From JBFMFR01 sp040752025 (GTDB taxonomy: Bacteria > Chloroflexota > Anaerolineae > Anaerolineales > UBA4823), in the NCBI GenBank assembly GCA_040752025.1, contig JBFMFR010000017.1, positions 1 to 64,000 on the forward strand: 64,000 bases of DNA, given 5' to 3'. Below are positions 1-7,399 of this stretch, in pieces. The notes below the pieces were generated by a model that worked only from the letters and a program-made list of their open reading frames with translations, did not search any database and was not told the DNA's origin. Both the position numbers and the translations under genes were made by a program. Numbering within the stretch: position 1 is the first letter of the stretch; each line of letters starts with the position of its first letter.

Positions 1-733
1 TATCACATGGATCCAAAATAGAGACGAGTGTAGAAGCTGGTGGTAAATACATTGGGGGCGCAGAAGTTCCGCTTGGATCCAAGGGCGGTATCGGGCCAAG
101 CAATGGATTTGTCGGCGTTGGTAATGGGACATTTCCAGAAGGATCGATTAGGGTAATTGGATTATCCAAAACATAAAGCCATGCATTGTATGTTGCTGGC
201 GCATATGCATTCCCCTTCCAGGCATCCCTGCTCAAAAACCTGCCCTGCCGGGGTGCGTAAAACCTGGCCCGCAAATATACGAACCCACCCCACTGCATCT
301 CCCCCGTGAAGCCGAACGCGCTCTCCCCGCTCCCGGCGCTGTCCATCAAATCGCCGTAGGGCTCGTAGCTCTTCGCCAGCCTCACTACCCCGTTCCCATC
401 CACCAACTGGCGCACACTGCCCAGCGCGTCGCCCAGGAAGTACTCTGTGCTGCTTTCGCCCTGCTGCGCAATGCGCCCCAACCCATACAGGTAGGCGAAG
501 TTATCGTCCGCCAGCACCTGCGTCAGGCCGGCGGCGCTGTCCAGCACGAAGGTTTTGGGTACGCCATTTGCCGTTTGTCTCACCAGATCACCCAGCCCAT
601 TGTACTCGAATTCCTTCAAATTCGTCTGCCAGCTCGTCGCCGACAGCCGGTTGGCATGGGTATAGGTATGAACGCTCGTGCCATCCGAGAGCAAATTGCC
701 GCTATCGTCCCAGGTGTAGCCCACTCCATCCAT
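1..733 (-). CDS. RHS repeat-associated core domain protein, C-terminal fragment (runs off left edge)
   Basis: Reading leftward from about 790, the minus strand encodes the end of an RHS/YD-repeat protein: a repeat with YTWDDSGNLLSDG, then FEYNGLGDLVRQTANG, YFLGDALGSVRQLVD, and the core-ending signature LRARFYAPRQGRFLSRD near 200-270. A variable Pro-rich tail continues past base 1. In larger RHS proteins this core forms the end of a shell that encloses a variable C-terminal toxin or effector domain. The frame is closed by a stop just above 790, so only about one repeat precedes the core; ATG at 733 is the first ATG and has no clear ribosome site. It is therefore a truncated or orphan RHS tip, not a full RHS gene. 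The family is secure; whether it is expressed is not. Confidence 0.8.
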   Translation of the reverse strand, partial: MDGVGYTWDDSGNLLSDGTSVHTYTHANRLSATSWQTNLKEFEYNGLGDLVRQTANGVPKTFVLDSAAGLTQVLADDNFAYLYGLGRIAQQGESSTEYFLGDALGSVRQLVDGNGVVRLAKSYEPYGDLMDSAGSGESAFGFTGEMQWGGFVYLRARFYAPRQGRFLSRDAWKGNAYAPATYNAWLYVLDNPITLIDPSGNVPLPTPTNPLLGPIPPLDPSGTSAPPMYLPPASTLVSILDPCD

Positions 734-756
734 GCGGATCAGATGATTGGCGGATG

Positions 757-1248
757 TTACGGCGTCAGACGAGCGAGACCAAAATCATATGTCTCACCCC
801 GCCAGAAATTTGTAGGGTCGTCCTCTCTCGCATGCATTACCTGGTAACGCGTGGGAGTAGTGGAATAATAACCATTTGGAACCTCAACATTAACACCAAA
901 GCTTAAGGATAAGCACATATCTGACCAAATTGCGACTAGCGCTTCACCATCAGAATCGGTGATGTTCTCAATAGCCTCCGTTAGATCAGTATCTAAGCCA
1001 TCATAGAAGATTTTTATCCCTGAAATCGGGGGGTCCTCCTGATCCCGTACACCGTTGGCATTCCGATCAAACCATACAACGGCTTTGCCATTGTAGAGAC
1101 ACCGCGGAGTAGGGGTAAGTGATAGTGGACCAATGAGGGGGCCCAGTAGCGCCAAACCGCATAAGATGAAAAAACCTGCAGTCAATATTACTGTGACAAC
1201 AAGTAATATTCTTATTATGTTCTTCTTCCTTAGGTTGAACAATGCCAT
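757..1248 (-). CDS. Membrane-anchored protein with SdrD B-like domain
   Basis: This 163-residue protein starts with a basic N-terminus and a strong hydrophobic segment (about residues 11-36) that anchors it or acts as an uncleaved signal. Then comes an Ig-like module with VWFDRNANGVRDQEDPPISG, the Ca-binding-loop consensus of SdrD B-like/Cna-B-type extracellular domains, followed by a strand-rich region ending in YDFGLARL. It probably sits on the outer face of the membrane as a structural or adhesive stalk. A start at 1248 follows AGGA by about nine bases. The stop lies about 24 bases before the first ATG of the RHS tail and the two frames overlap near the junction, so the pair may be remnants of one larger surface protein gene. 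Confidence 0.6.
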   Translation of the reverse strand: MALFNLRKKNIIRILLVVTVILTAGFFILCGLALLGPLIGPLSLTPTPRCLYNGKAVVWFDRNANGVRDQEDPPISGIKIFYDGLDTDLTEAIENITDSDGEALVAIWSDMCLSLSFGVNVEVPNGYYSTTPTRYQVMHAREDDPTNFWRGETYDFGLARLTP

Positions 1249-1377
1249 TTTACAATTTCCTAAAAACCTAGAGTTGTTTGATCATTTCAGGGTAGATCGA
1301 AGTGAGCACGAAACCATGCATCGCGCGCCCATCTGGATGGCAATATCGATAGATCACCATATTGCCATTCGCTGCCA

Positions 1378-1884
1378 TCAAAACCCAGGCAATATGGTTC
1401 TGTCTGCTGCGGCTGGTATTGATCTAACGGCAGGCTTACTTCCTCCCTCCCTCCAGGTCAGGCCGCCATCCTGGCTGTGGAACAGGATCTTGTCGCCTGG
1501 GCCTTCATACGAATACATCACCAGCGCCCAGCCATACTGTTCGCCCACAAAATCCATTAACATCACCTCGCTGCCTCTCACTGGATGCATTACCTCCTCC
1601 CAATGATTGCCACCATCCGTAGATCACAGCAGCAATGAACGCATGGGCCCACGCGATTCCCTCAGGCCACCGAACAAGAACACTGCATCCCGTTTCAAAG
1701 CAAAGATACCCCGCATCTTCAGGTAAACTTGATCCTCGACAAATGGCGAATGCAGTCCATCTAGATTTTCCAATGGAATATCCATGAAGCGAAACGCGGT
1801 TGCATCCAGTGCAGTAGTACACGCTGCAAGCGAGATGAAAAGAACACTCAAGCACCTCAGTAAAGCGCGCCTTATTTTATTCAT
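1378..1884 (-). pseudogene. BNR/YCF48-like lipoprotein gene interrupted by in-frame TGA
   Basis: From ATG at 1884, preceded by GAGGAG at good spacing, the frame gives a lipoprotein-like signal (hydrophobic run ending in SLAAC), then VFLFGGLRESRGPMRSLLL and a TGA at 1624-1626. The same frame resumes directly with STDGGNHWEEVMHPVRG and later HSQDGGLTW. Both S/QDGG-x-x-W blocks are BNR (sialidase/photosystem-assembly type) beta-propeller repeats. Positions 1884 and 1590 are in the same frame, so this is a nonsense change, not a frameshift. Downstream of 1378 the other frames also look protein-like, so the 3' end may carry a frameshift too. Known members are extracytoplasmic propellers. I call it a decaying gene; a sequencing error at the TGA is the main alternative. 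Confidence 0.6.
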
Positions 1885-2554
1885 CGTATTCTCCTCATTT
1901 CCCTGACCAAGCCCAACCTTCCATTATTCCAAGTTTATTTTACCCTCAGCATAGCCATTTTCTTCATCCTTTCAAACCGCGGCGCGCCAGCCCAGGCACT
2001 CAAGCACAGCCCGCCCCGCCGCCTCTCACCCCCCAATTACCTGGTTGCCTTATTACCCAGTTGCCTTCTTGCCCAATCATCGCATCCCCCAACGGGTTAA
2101 CCTTCGGGGGATTTCCCATTTAGCCCCTTGCTTTTTTCGAACATCTGTGCTAAAAACAGGTATGCACCCACATTCCACCTTCCTCCTTCTCATTCCTGAC
2201 CTGCAACTTTCACTTCTTTCCCTGCGCCTTCTGATTTCTACCTTGCAGTTCGCACCTTGCAATTTCTACCTCCTAACTTGCACCCTGCATCCAGCGCCTT
2301 CGTTCCTCCAAAAAACTGCGATTAATATTTTTATTCAAAAATGCCGTCAACCTCACTGAGTAACACCCTAACACAGCACGTTAAAAACCGCATACACCAC
2401 CTCCCCTCCCAGCACACCGCTGCCCCACAACATGCCAGGCCGCCTTCAAAAGCTCTCAGGAAACAGGCTTCGAGCGCACATTTCGCAAACAAACCCGGTC
2501 TTCCCCCTGCCCGCCATCATCGAACACTAAGCCCTCCAGCGCCGCCCTATTCGT
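1885..2554. repeat. Gene-free spacer with degenerate pyrimidine-rich repeats
   Basis: No gene is supported here. About 2030-2075 contains short near-repeats built from GGTTGCC, TTACCCAGTTGCC and CTTGCCC. About 2195-2300 contains a degenerate array in which words such as CCTGCAACTTTC, CTTGCAGTTCGCACC, CTTGCAATTTCTACC and CTTGCACC recur every 20-27 bases. The plus strand is strongly C/T biased. Short overlapping frames on both strands have low-complexity translations. A similar GGTTACC/TTGCCC patch occurs at about 37125-37160. Confidence 0.5.
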
Positions 2555-3493
2555 TTATTCGTTTTCCCATTCGTGGGCATGGATGGCTGCTCGCCGCCAA
2601 TCATACCGCACCCCGCTCAGATCCTCTGAAACCGCCCACAGCCTGCCCGCCAGCGCCGTATCATGCGAGCGCTGACTGGAGCGCACTTTGCGAGGATAGC
2701 CGCCCAGCTCCAGCCAGCCGTCCGGCCCGTAATAGTCCCCGCCCTGCACCTCTGGCGCGCTGGCCGCGTACAGCGCCGGCAGCGCCCCCATCTCCGGCTT
2801 CTGGGCGAGCAGCGGGTTCAGCGCACGCACCATAGGCCAGTGCGCTTGCAGGTTGGTCGCCGTCCAGCCGGGATGCGCCGCAGCAGCGATGGCTGCCGCC
2901 CCTGCTTCCTCGAAGCGCCTTTGCAGCTCGTAGGTAAACAGCAAGTTGGCGAGCTTGCTCTGCGCATACGCCCTCTGCCGGTCGTAATGCTTCTCCCCGT
3001 TGAGATGATCGAAGTCGATGTCACCGAAATAATGACCCCAACTGCTGACCGTGACCACGCGCGCCCCCGGCGTGCCCAGGATCGTCCCAAGCAAGAGCCC
3101 GGTCAGGGCAAAGTGCCCCAGGTGATTGCTGCCGAACTGCAATTCGAACCCATCGACTGTCTTGCCAAATGGGACCGCCATGATGCCGGCATTGTTGATG
3201 AGTATGTCCAGCCGTCCATAGCGGCGGGTGAATGCCTCCGCAAAACCGCGCACCGCAGCCAGGTCGGCCAGGTCAAGCTGCATCCATTCAGCCTGCGCTC
3301 CCGGGCGCGCCTGGCCGATCTGCCGGGCGGCCGCCTCCCCCTTCTCCTGGTTGCGGCAGGCCAGGACCACCGTGGCCCGCTTGCCGGCCAGCGCCTGCGC
3401 CATGGCGTAACCAATGCCGCTGTTGGCCCCGCTCACGATGGCAACTTTGCCATCCAGGTCAGGCACATCCTCAGCCGTCCATTTCACTGCCAT
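2555..3493 (-). CDS. Short-chain dehydrogenase/reductase, retinol-dehydrogenase-like
   Basis: A 312-residue NAD(P)-dependent oxidoreductase of the classical SDR fold. SGANSGIG (residues 21-28) is the dinucleotide-binding glycine motif, NNAG lies at about 100-103, the catalytic Ser at about 150-151, and Tyr176/Lys180 form the YAQSK active site. The phrase LQFGSNHLGHFALTGLLL is typical of the retinol dehydrogenase/protochlorophyllide-reductase-like branch (WWOX/RDH group). The start at 3493 is chosen because GAGGAGG lies six bases upstream; an earlier ATG at 3520 would place that site inside the gene. It is soluble and stands alone. Substrate cannot be told from sequence. Confidence 0.85.
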   Translation of the reverse strand: MAVKWTAEDVPDLDGKVAIVSGANSGIGYAMAQALAGKRATVVLACRNQEKGEAAARQIGQARPGAQAEWMQLDLADLAAVRGFAEAFTRRYGRLDILINNAGIMAVPFGKTVDGFELQFGSNHLGHFALTGLLLGTILGTPGARVVTVSSWGHYFGDIDFDHLNGEKHYDRQRAYAQSKLANLLFTYELQRRFEEAGAAAIAAAAHPGWTATNLQAHWPMVRALNPLLAQKPEMGALPALYAASAPEVQGGDYYGPDGWLELGGYPRKVRSSQRSHDTALAGRLWAVSEDLSGVRYDWRRAAIHAHEWENE

Positions 3494-3828
3494 ACTGACC
3501 TCCTCGTCAGCCAGGTACACATACCCGGCAATACACCCAGGTCTCGTTCGAAATCATTGTAGCACGGAACCCTCTCTAACTTTCATTGGCTGACAGATTT
3601 TATCTTTCACCACCAAGAACGCCAAGAGCACAAAGATTTTTTGAAAAACTCCGTGAACTCCGTGGCTTCTCCGTGATCTCCGTGTTAGATGTGCAGATCA
3701 AGCGCTCTGCATAAGATTGATCAGCCAATCAGCTCTCTAACTTCTGCGTCCTACTTCACATCCCTGCCAGCTTGTGCTACACTCTCCACCATGATCCTAC
3801 CCAACCGCACCCCCCACGGAGCAATCCC
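3494..3828. repeat. Intergenic spacer with repeated CTCCGTG words
   Basis: This 335-base gap contains an AAGAACGCCAAGAGCAC word and, at about 3647-3690, four copies of CTCCGTG separated by 4-7 bases (ctccgtgaa, ctccgtggctt, ctccgtgat, ctccgtgtt). I recognise this as the low-complexity intergenic filler seen in several environmental bacterial lineages. No ORF, tRNA or clear promoter is supported. Confidence 0.5.
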
Positions 3829-4233
3829 ATGACCCTGAGTCCCCTTCCCGATGTGGCCGGCCCCGGGCTGTTGATCGGCATCTATGCCCTGGGCATTGGC
3901 ATTCTGTGCGTGCTGTTCCTGCTGATCGTGGTGATCGAGAGCGCCGTCCTGCAGTTCATGCGCTGGGGCAGCTTCCGGCGCTCGCTGCGCGGCTCTTTCC
4001 TGATGAACCTGGCCTCCACCCTGGTAGGCTTCTTCTTCCTGGCCTTGCTGCCGCAGTGGAAACTGCTGGGCATCCTGGTGGCCTGGGCGCTCTCGGTGCT
4101 GATCGAGGGCCTGGTGCTGCTGCGCTTGCAGCGCGATGCCGGGCGGCGCAACTGGACCGTAGCGCTGGTTGCCAACCTGGTCAGCTACGCCATCCTGATC
4201 GTCCCCGCCTATTTATTCGCCCCAACCGACTGA
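3829..4233 (+). CDS. Small four-helix membrane protein, unknown function
   Basis: This 134-residue protein has four likely transmembrane segments: GPGLLIGIYALGIGILCVLF and onward, a second after MNLASTLVGFFFLALL, a third around LLGILVAWALSVLIEGLVLL, and a fourth NLVSYAILIVPAYLF. Basic residues between helices 1 and 2 (RRSLRGSF) suggest a cytoplasmic loop. The start ATG at 3829 has GGAG eight bases upstream, so an earlier in-frame ATG at 3772 is not preferred. It precedes the MFS-like gene by about 60 bases on the same strand. I do not recognise the family. Confidence 0.65.
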   Translation: MTLSPLPDVAGPGLLIGIYALGIGILCVLFLLIVVIESAVLQFMRWGSFRRSLRGSFLMNLASTLVGFFFLALLPQWKLLGILVAWALSVLIEGLVLLRLQRDAGRRNWTVALVANLVSYAILIVPAYLFAPTD

Positions 4234-4291
4234 GCGCCGCGCCTACAGCTCGTTCCAAAATCTGGCCTGTAATACCGCCGCGTTGCATTGA

Positions 4292-5389
4292 TTGCCTATG
4301 CGCATATTCCATTCCCGTTACCTCCCTTATTGGCTCGGCCTGGCGCACGGCTTTTCGGATGGCGCCGTGGGCTTCTTGCTGGTCCGCCTGGCTGGCGACC
4401 TGCCCATCCAACAGGCCGGGCTGCTGGCGCTGCTCTACAACCTGCTGGCCTTCGGGGTGCAGCCGGCCATCGGCTGGCTGCTCGATCGCACCCGCAGCCT
4501 GCGCCCGGGCCTGGTTCTGGGCCTGGGGCTGAGCGCGGCGGCCTTGCCCCTGGCTGCCGTCCAGCCCACATTGGCGGTGTGCTGCGCCGGGCTGGGCTCC
4601 GCCGGCCTGCACGCTGCCGGCGGCGGCCTGGCGCTGCTCTCCACGCCGGGCAAAGCCAGCGGACCGGGGCTTTTCGCGGCGCCGGGCGTGCTCGGCCTGG
4701 CCCTGGGCGCCGGTCTGGCTTCGGGCCAGACCCCCATCTGGCCGGCCTTGGCCGCGCTGCTGGCCTGGCTGCTGCTGGGGTTAGCCTGGATGGCGCTCGG
4801 GCAGGCCCGGCGGCCCTCTGAGACAGGCACAGACCACCAGCCGGTCCTTCCCGGGATCTCCGGTTATGAATGGGCCTTGATCCTGCTGGTGGGCGCCTAC
4901 AGCCTGCGCTCGGCCGTCTGGACCACTTTCCAACTCTTCCTGGAAGGCGTCAGCCCGGCCATCCCACTGGTATCCGCCGCGGCTGCAGTTGGCAAGCTGC
5001 TCGGCGGGCTGCTGGCCGACCGCATTGGCTGGCGGCGCTGGGGTGTTACCACCCTGGCGCTGGCCGCGCTGCTCCTGTCAGCCGGGGCAGTCGACCTGGA
5101 ATGGGGCCCGTCCACCTGGCTCCTGCTGGCTGGCGTGACTCTGCTGCAATCTAGCCTGCCGGTCATGCTGGCCTGGCTGGGCCAGGCGCTGCCGCGCCAT
5201 CCCGCCACCGCCGCCAGCCTGGGTTTGGGCCTGGCGACCCTGCTGGGCGGGCTGCCCTTGCTGGCGGGCTTCGTCCCGGGTTTCTCCCAGCCGTTGCTGG
5301 CCCTGCTGGCGACTTTGCTGGCGGCCCTGGCCTTGTGGATCGCCGCCAAAGCGCCGCCTTTCCAACCCCGAGCGCAGGCAATGTTATAA
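4292..5389 (+). CDS. MFS-like membrane transporter
   Basis: A 365-residue, very hydrophobic protein with about ten to twelve membrane helices arranged in two halves. The N-terminal YWLGLAHGFSDGAVGFLLV and the mid-protein GKLLGGLLADRIGWRRWG (the loop 2-3 motif G-x-L-x-D-R-x-G-x-R-x of major facilitator proteins) support a secondary transporter. It is shorter than standard 400-residue MFS carriers, as in several uncharacterised MFS-like families. No clear ribosome site precedes the start; ATG at 4298 is an alternative. It ends about 20 bases before the epimerase gene. Substrate unknown. Confidence 0.7.
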   Translation: MPMRIFHSRYLPYWLGLAHGFSDGAVGFLLVRLAGDLPIQQAGLLALLYNLLAFGVQPAIGWLLDRTRSLRPGLVLGLGLSAAALPLAAVQPTLAVCCAGLGSAGLHAAGGGLALLSTPGKASGPGLFAAPGVLGLALGAGLASGQTPIWPALAALLAWLLLGLAWMALGQARRPSETGTDHQPVLPGISGYEWALILLVGAYSLRSAVWTTFQLFLEGVSPAIPLVSAAAAVGKLLGGLLADRIGWRRWGVTTLALAALLLSAGAVDLEWGPSTWLLLAGVTLLQSSLPVMLAWLGQALPRHPATAASLGLGLATLLGGLPLLAGFVPGFSQPLLALLATLLAALALWIAAKAPPFQPRAQAML

Positions 5390-5391
5390 TC
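5386..5391 (+). promoter_or_regulatory. Candidate -10 box (TATAAT) before the NmrA-like gene
   Basis: TATAAT lies about 20 bases upstream of the ATG at 5410 and overlaps the stop of the MFS-like gene. No good -35 hexamer is visible 16-18 bases upstream. If used, the transcript would have a very short leader. Confidence 0.3.
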
Positions 5392-5409
5392 TCCGGGCGG
5401 TTGCATCCC

Positions 5410-6384
5410 ATGATCCTGGTTACCGGCGGCACTGGTTTTATCGGCAAGGCCCTCATCCGGCACCTGGTGGCAGACGGCCAGCGGGTGCGCACTTTGATTC
5501 GCCCCTCGCCGCGCTCGCCCGACCTGCCGCGCGGCGTGCCCGTGGACGTGGCCGTTAGCAGCCTGACCGACGAGCGCGGCCTGCGCGCCGCCCTGGTCGG
5601 CGTGGATACGATCTTCCACCTGGCCTCGGCCGAGGGCCAGGGCCCGCGCGCCAGCCTGTTGCAGACCGACATCCAGGGCACGCGCGCCGTGGTGGAGGCC
5701 GCCCAGGACGCCGGGGCGCGGCGCATCTTCTACGTCAGCCACCTGGGGGCCGACCGCGCTTCGGCCTACCCGGTGCTCAAGGCCAAGGCCATCGCCGAGG
5801 AGTTCATCCGCCGCAGCGACCTGGAGTACACCATCCTGCGTTCGGCCATCGTTTTCGGCCCCGGCGACCGGCTGACCACCGGTATGGCCCGCATCATGAG
5901 CGCCCTGCCCTTCATCTTCCTGATCCCCGGCGATGGCAGCGTGCAACTGCAGCCCCTGTGGGTGGAAGACCTGGTCACCTGCCTGGCCTGGTCGCTGAAC
6001 GACACGGAAACGATCAACCGCAGCCTGGAAATCGGCGGGCCCGAGTACCTCAGCCTGCAGCAGATCACCGGGCTGGTTATGCGCGCCGCCCGCCTGCGCC
6101 GCCGGGTAATAAACATCGGCCCGCCCTACCTGCGCGGCCTGACCGTGGTGCTCGAGTCGCTCCTGCGCCGGCTGCCGGTCTCGGTTTACTGGCTGGACTA
6201 CCTGGCGGTCAACCGCACCACCGCCCTGGACACCCTGCCACGGGTTTTCAACCTGATGCCTTCGCGCCTTTCTCAGCGCCTGGATTACCTGCGCGGCGTG
6301 CGCTGGGGCCGGGCGCTGGCGCGCACCCTGCTCAACCGCCCCGAACGTCCCAAGGCAGAGCAGCCGCCTCCGGAGGCGCGATGA
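5410..6384 (+). CDS. NmrA-like/atypical extended SDR, NAD(P)-binding epimerase-type protein
   Basis: This 324-residue protein opens with ILVTGGTGFIGKALIRHL, the N-terminal Rossmann glycine motif (G-x-x-G-x-x-G) of extended SDRs. It has the NmrA/complex-I-assembly-like pattern FHLASAEGQG, then FYVSHLGADRAS, SDLEYTILRSAIVFGPGD and a C-terminal helical cap. The usual YxxxK is replaced by a region around YPVLKAKAIAEEF, as in atypical SDRs that bind NAD(P)H for electron-carrier or quinone-linked roles. Start ATG at 5410 is the first Met matching the family. It overlaps the GNAT gene by four bases (ATGA), so the two are translationally coupled. Confidence 0.75.
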   Translation: MILVTGGTGFIGKALIRHLVADGQRVRTLIRPSPRSPDLPRGVPVDVAVSSLTDERGLRAALVGVDTIFHLASAEGQGPRASLLQTDIQGTRAVVEAAQDAGARRIFYVSHLGADRASAYPVLKAKAIAEEFIRRSDLEYTILRSAIVFGPGDRLTTGMARIMSALPFIFLIPGDGSVQLQPLWVEDLVTCLAWSLNDTETINRSLEIGGPEYLSLQQITGLVMRAARLRRRVINIGPPYLRGLTVVLESLLRRLPVSVYWLDYLAVNRTTALDTLPRVFNLMPSRLSQRLDYLRGVRWGRALARTLLNRPERPKAEQPPPEAR

Positions 6385-7358
6385 CCAACTGGCTGTACGG
6401 CGAGCGCTACCAGCTTCACATCCTGGAAACGCCGCAGGCCATGCAGGCTGTGGAGGACTTGCAGCGCGCCGTGTGGTCGGGCAGCGAGACCGAGATCGTA
6501 CCGGCGCACCTGCTGTTAGCCATCGCGCACCACGGCGGCCTGGTGATCGGCGCCTACTGCCTGCCGCAAAACGCCGCCGTAACGGAGCAGGCCGGGCTTC
6601 CGCCCTGCGAAGCAGGGTCACCCTGCGCCGAGCTGGCCGGTTTCGTGCTCGGTTTCCCTGGCCTGTACGATACCCCGGACGGGCCGCGCCTCAAGCAGCA
6701 CTCGCACATGCTGGGCGTGCATCCTGCCCACCGCAACCAGGGCCTGGGTTTCGTGCTCAAGCGCGCCCAGTGGCAGATGGTGCGCCGCCAGGGCATCGAC
6801 CGCATCACCTGGACCTACGACCCCTTGCTCAGCCGCAACGCTCACCTGAACATCGCCCGCCTGGGGGCGGTGTGCAATACCTACCTGCGGGATGTTTACG
6901 GGGAGCTGCGCGACGACCTCAACGCCGGCCTGTCCACCGACCGTTTCCAGGTGGATTGGTGGGTAAATTCGAAGCGCGTGGTGCGGCGCCTGAGCAAAAC
7001 CCCTCGTGGCAGTCTGGACCTGGCGCACTTCCTGGCTGCCGAGACCCCTATGATCAACCCGACCCACATCGCCGAGGATGGCCTGGCGCGCCCGAGCGCC
7101 GGCGAAATCGAAATCCCGCCAGACGCAGCTTTACTGCTGGTCGAAATCCCGGCTGATTTCCAGGCCTTGCGCGCCGCCGACCCCTCCCTGGCCTCGGAAT
7201 GGCGACTGCACACCCGCCACCTGTTCGAGCGCCTGTTTGAGCGCGGCTACCTGGTGACCGATTTCGTGCACCTGCCCGGCACCTACCCGCGCAGTTTCTA
7301 CGTGCTGAGCGATGGGGAAAGCCTGCTCGGCGGATTGATCGGCGTTACTCACCCCTAG
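6381..7358 (+). CDS. GNAT-superfamily acetyltransferase-like protein (COG3375 type)
   Basis: A 325-residue protein resembling the large predicted GNAT group: an N-terminal acyl-CoA-binding half with HSHMLGVHPAHRNQGLGFVLKRAQ (acetyl-CoA loop R-N-Q-G-L-G), then ITWTYDPLLSRNAHLNIARLGAV, a hallmark of this family in which the N-terminal GNAT fold is followed by a conserved C-terminal extension. Translation overlaps the upstream epimerase gene by ATGA. Residues around 65-85 (AGLPPCEAGSPCAEL) look like an insertion, coded by a GC hairpin at 6603-6617. Substrate is unknown. Confidence 0.75.
   Translation: MTNWLYGERYQLHILETPQAMQAVEDLQRAVWSGSETEIVPAHLLLAIAHHGGLVIGAYCLPQNAAVTEQAGLPPCEAGSPCAELAGFVLGFPGLYDTPDGPRLKQHSHMLGVHPAHRNQGLGFVLKRAQWQMVRRQGIDRITWTYDPLLSRNAHLNIARLGAVCNTYLRDVYGELRDDLNAGLSTDRFQVDWWVNSKRVVRRLSKTPRGSLDLAHFLAAETPMINPTHIAEDGLARPSAGEIEIPPDAALLLVEIPADFQALRAADPSLASEWRLHTRHLFERLFERGYLVTDFVHLPGTYPRSFYVLSDGESLLGGLIGVTHP
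6603..6617. repeat. CCCTGC-GAA-GCAGGG hairpin inside the GNAT gene
   Basis: A perfect six-base-pair stem with a GAA loop is followed immediately by TCACCCTGC, repeating one arm. It lies in a Pro/Gly/Cys-rich, poorly conserved stretch of the protein and keeps the frame. This is consistent with a small palindromic element inserted in coding DNA. Confidence 0.4.
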
Positions 7359-7370
7359 GCAGTTCAGAGC

Positions 7371-7389
7371 GGCGCTGCCTCCCAGCGCC
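7371..7389. terminator. Hairpin between convergent genes
   Basis: GGCGCTG and CAGCGCC form a seven-pair stem with a five-base loop, located between the stop of the GNAT gene (plus) and the stop of the aldo/keto reductase gene (minus). There is no T-run on either side, so it is a weak candidate for a shared terminator. Confidence 0.35.
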
Positions 7390-7399
7390 ACGCTGTCCG

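Noticed and set aside
1624..1626. TGA considered as selenocysteine recoding
   Set aside because: The residue position in a BNR loop has no catalytic role and no SECIS-like hairpin directly downstream was recognised; nonsense mutation is simpler.
2663..3562. A 299-residue plus-strand frame over the SDR gene
   Set aside because: The SDR on the minus strand has all motifs; the opposite frame is Arg/Pro-rich shadow.
3647..3690. Repeated CTCCGTG words considered as a CRISPR-like array
   Set aside because: Repeats are only seven bases with 4-7-base gaps, far below CRISPR dimensions, and no cas gene is present.
4897..6621. A 574-residue frame on the minus strand
   Set aside because: It is the shadow of the MFS-like, epimerase and GNAT genes on the plus strand; its translation is rich in Arg, Ala and Gln without motifs.
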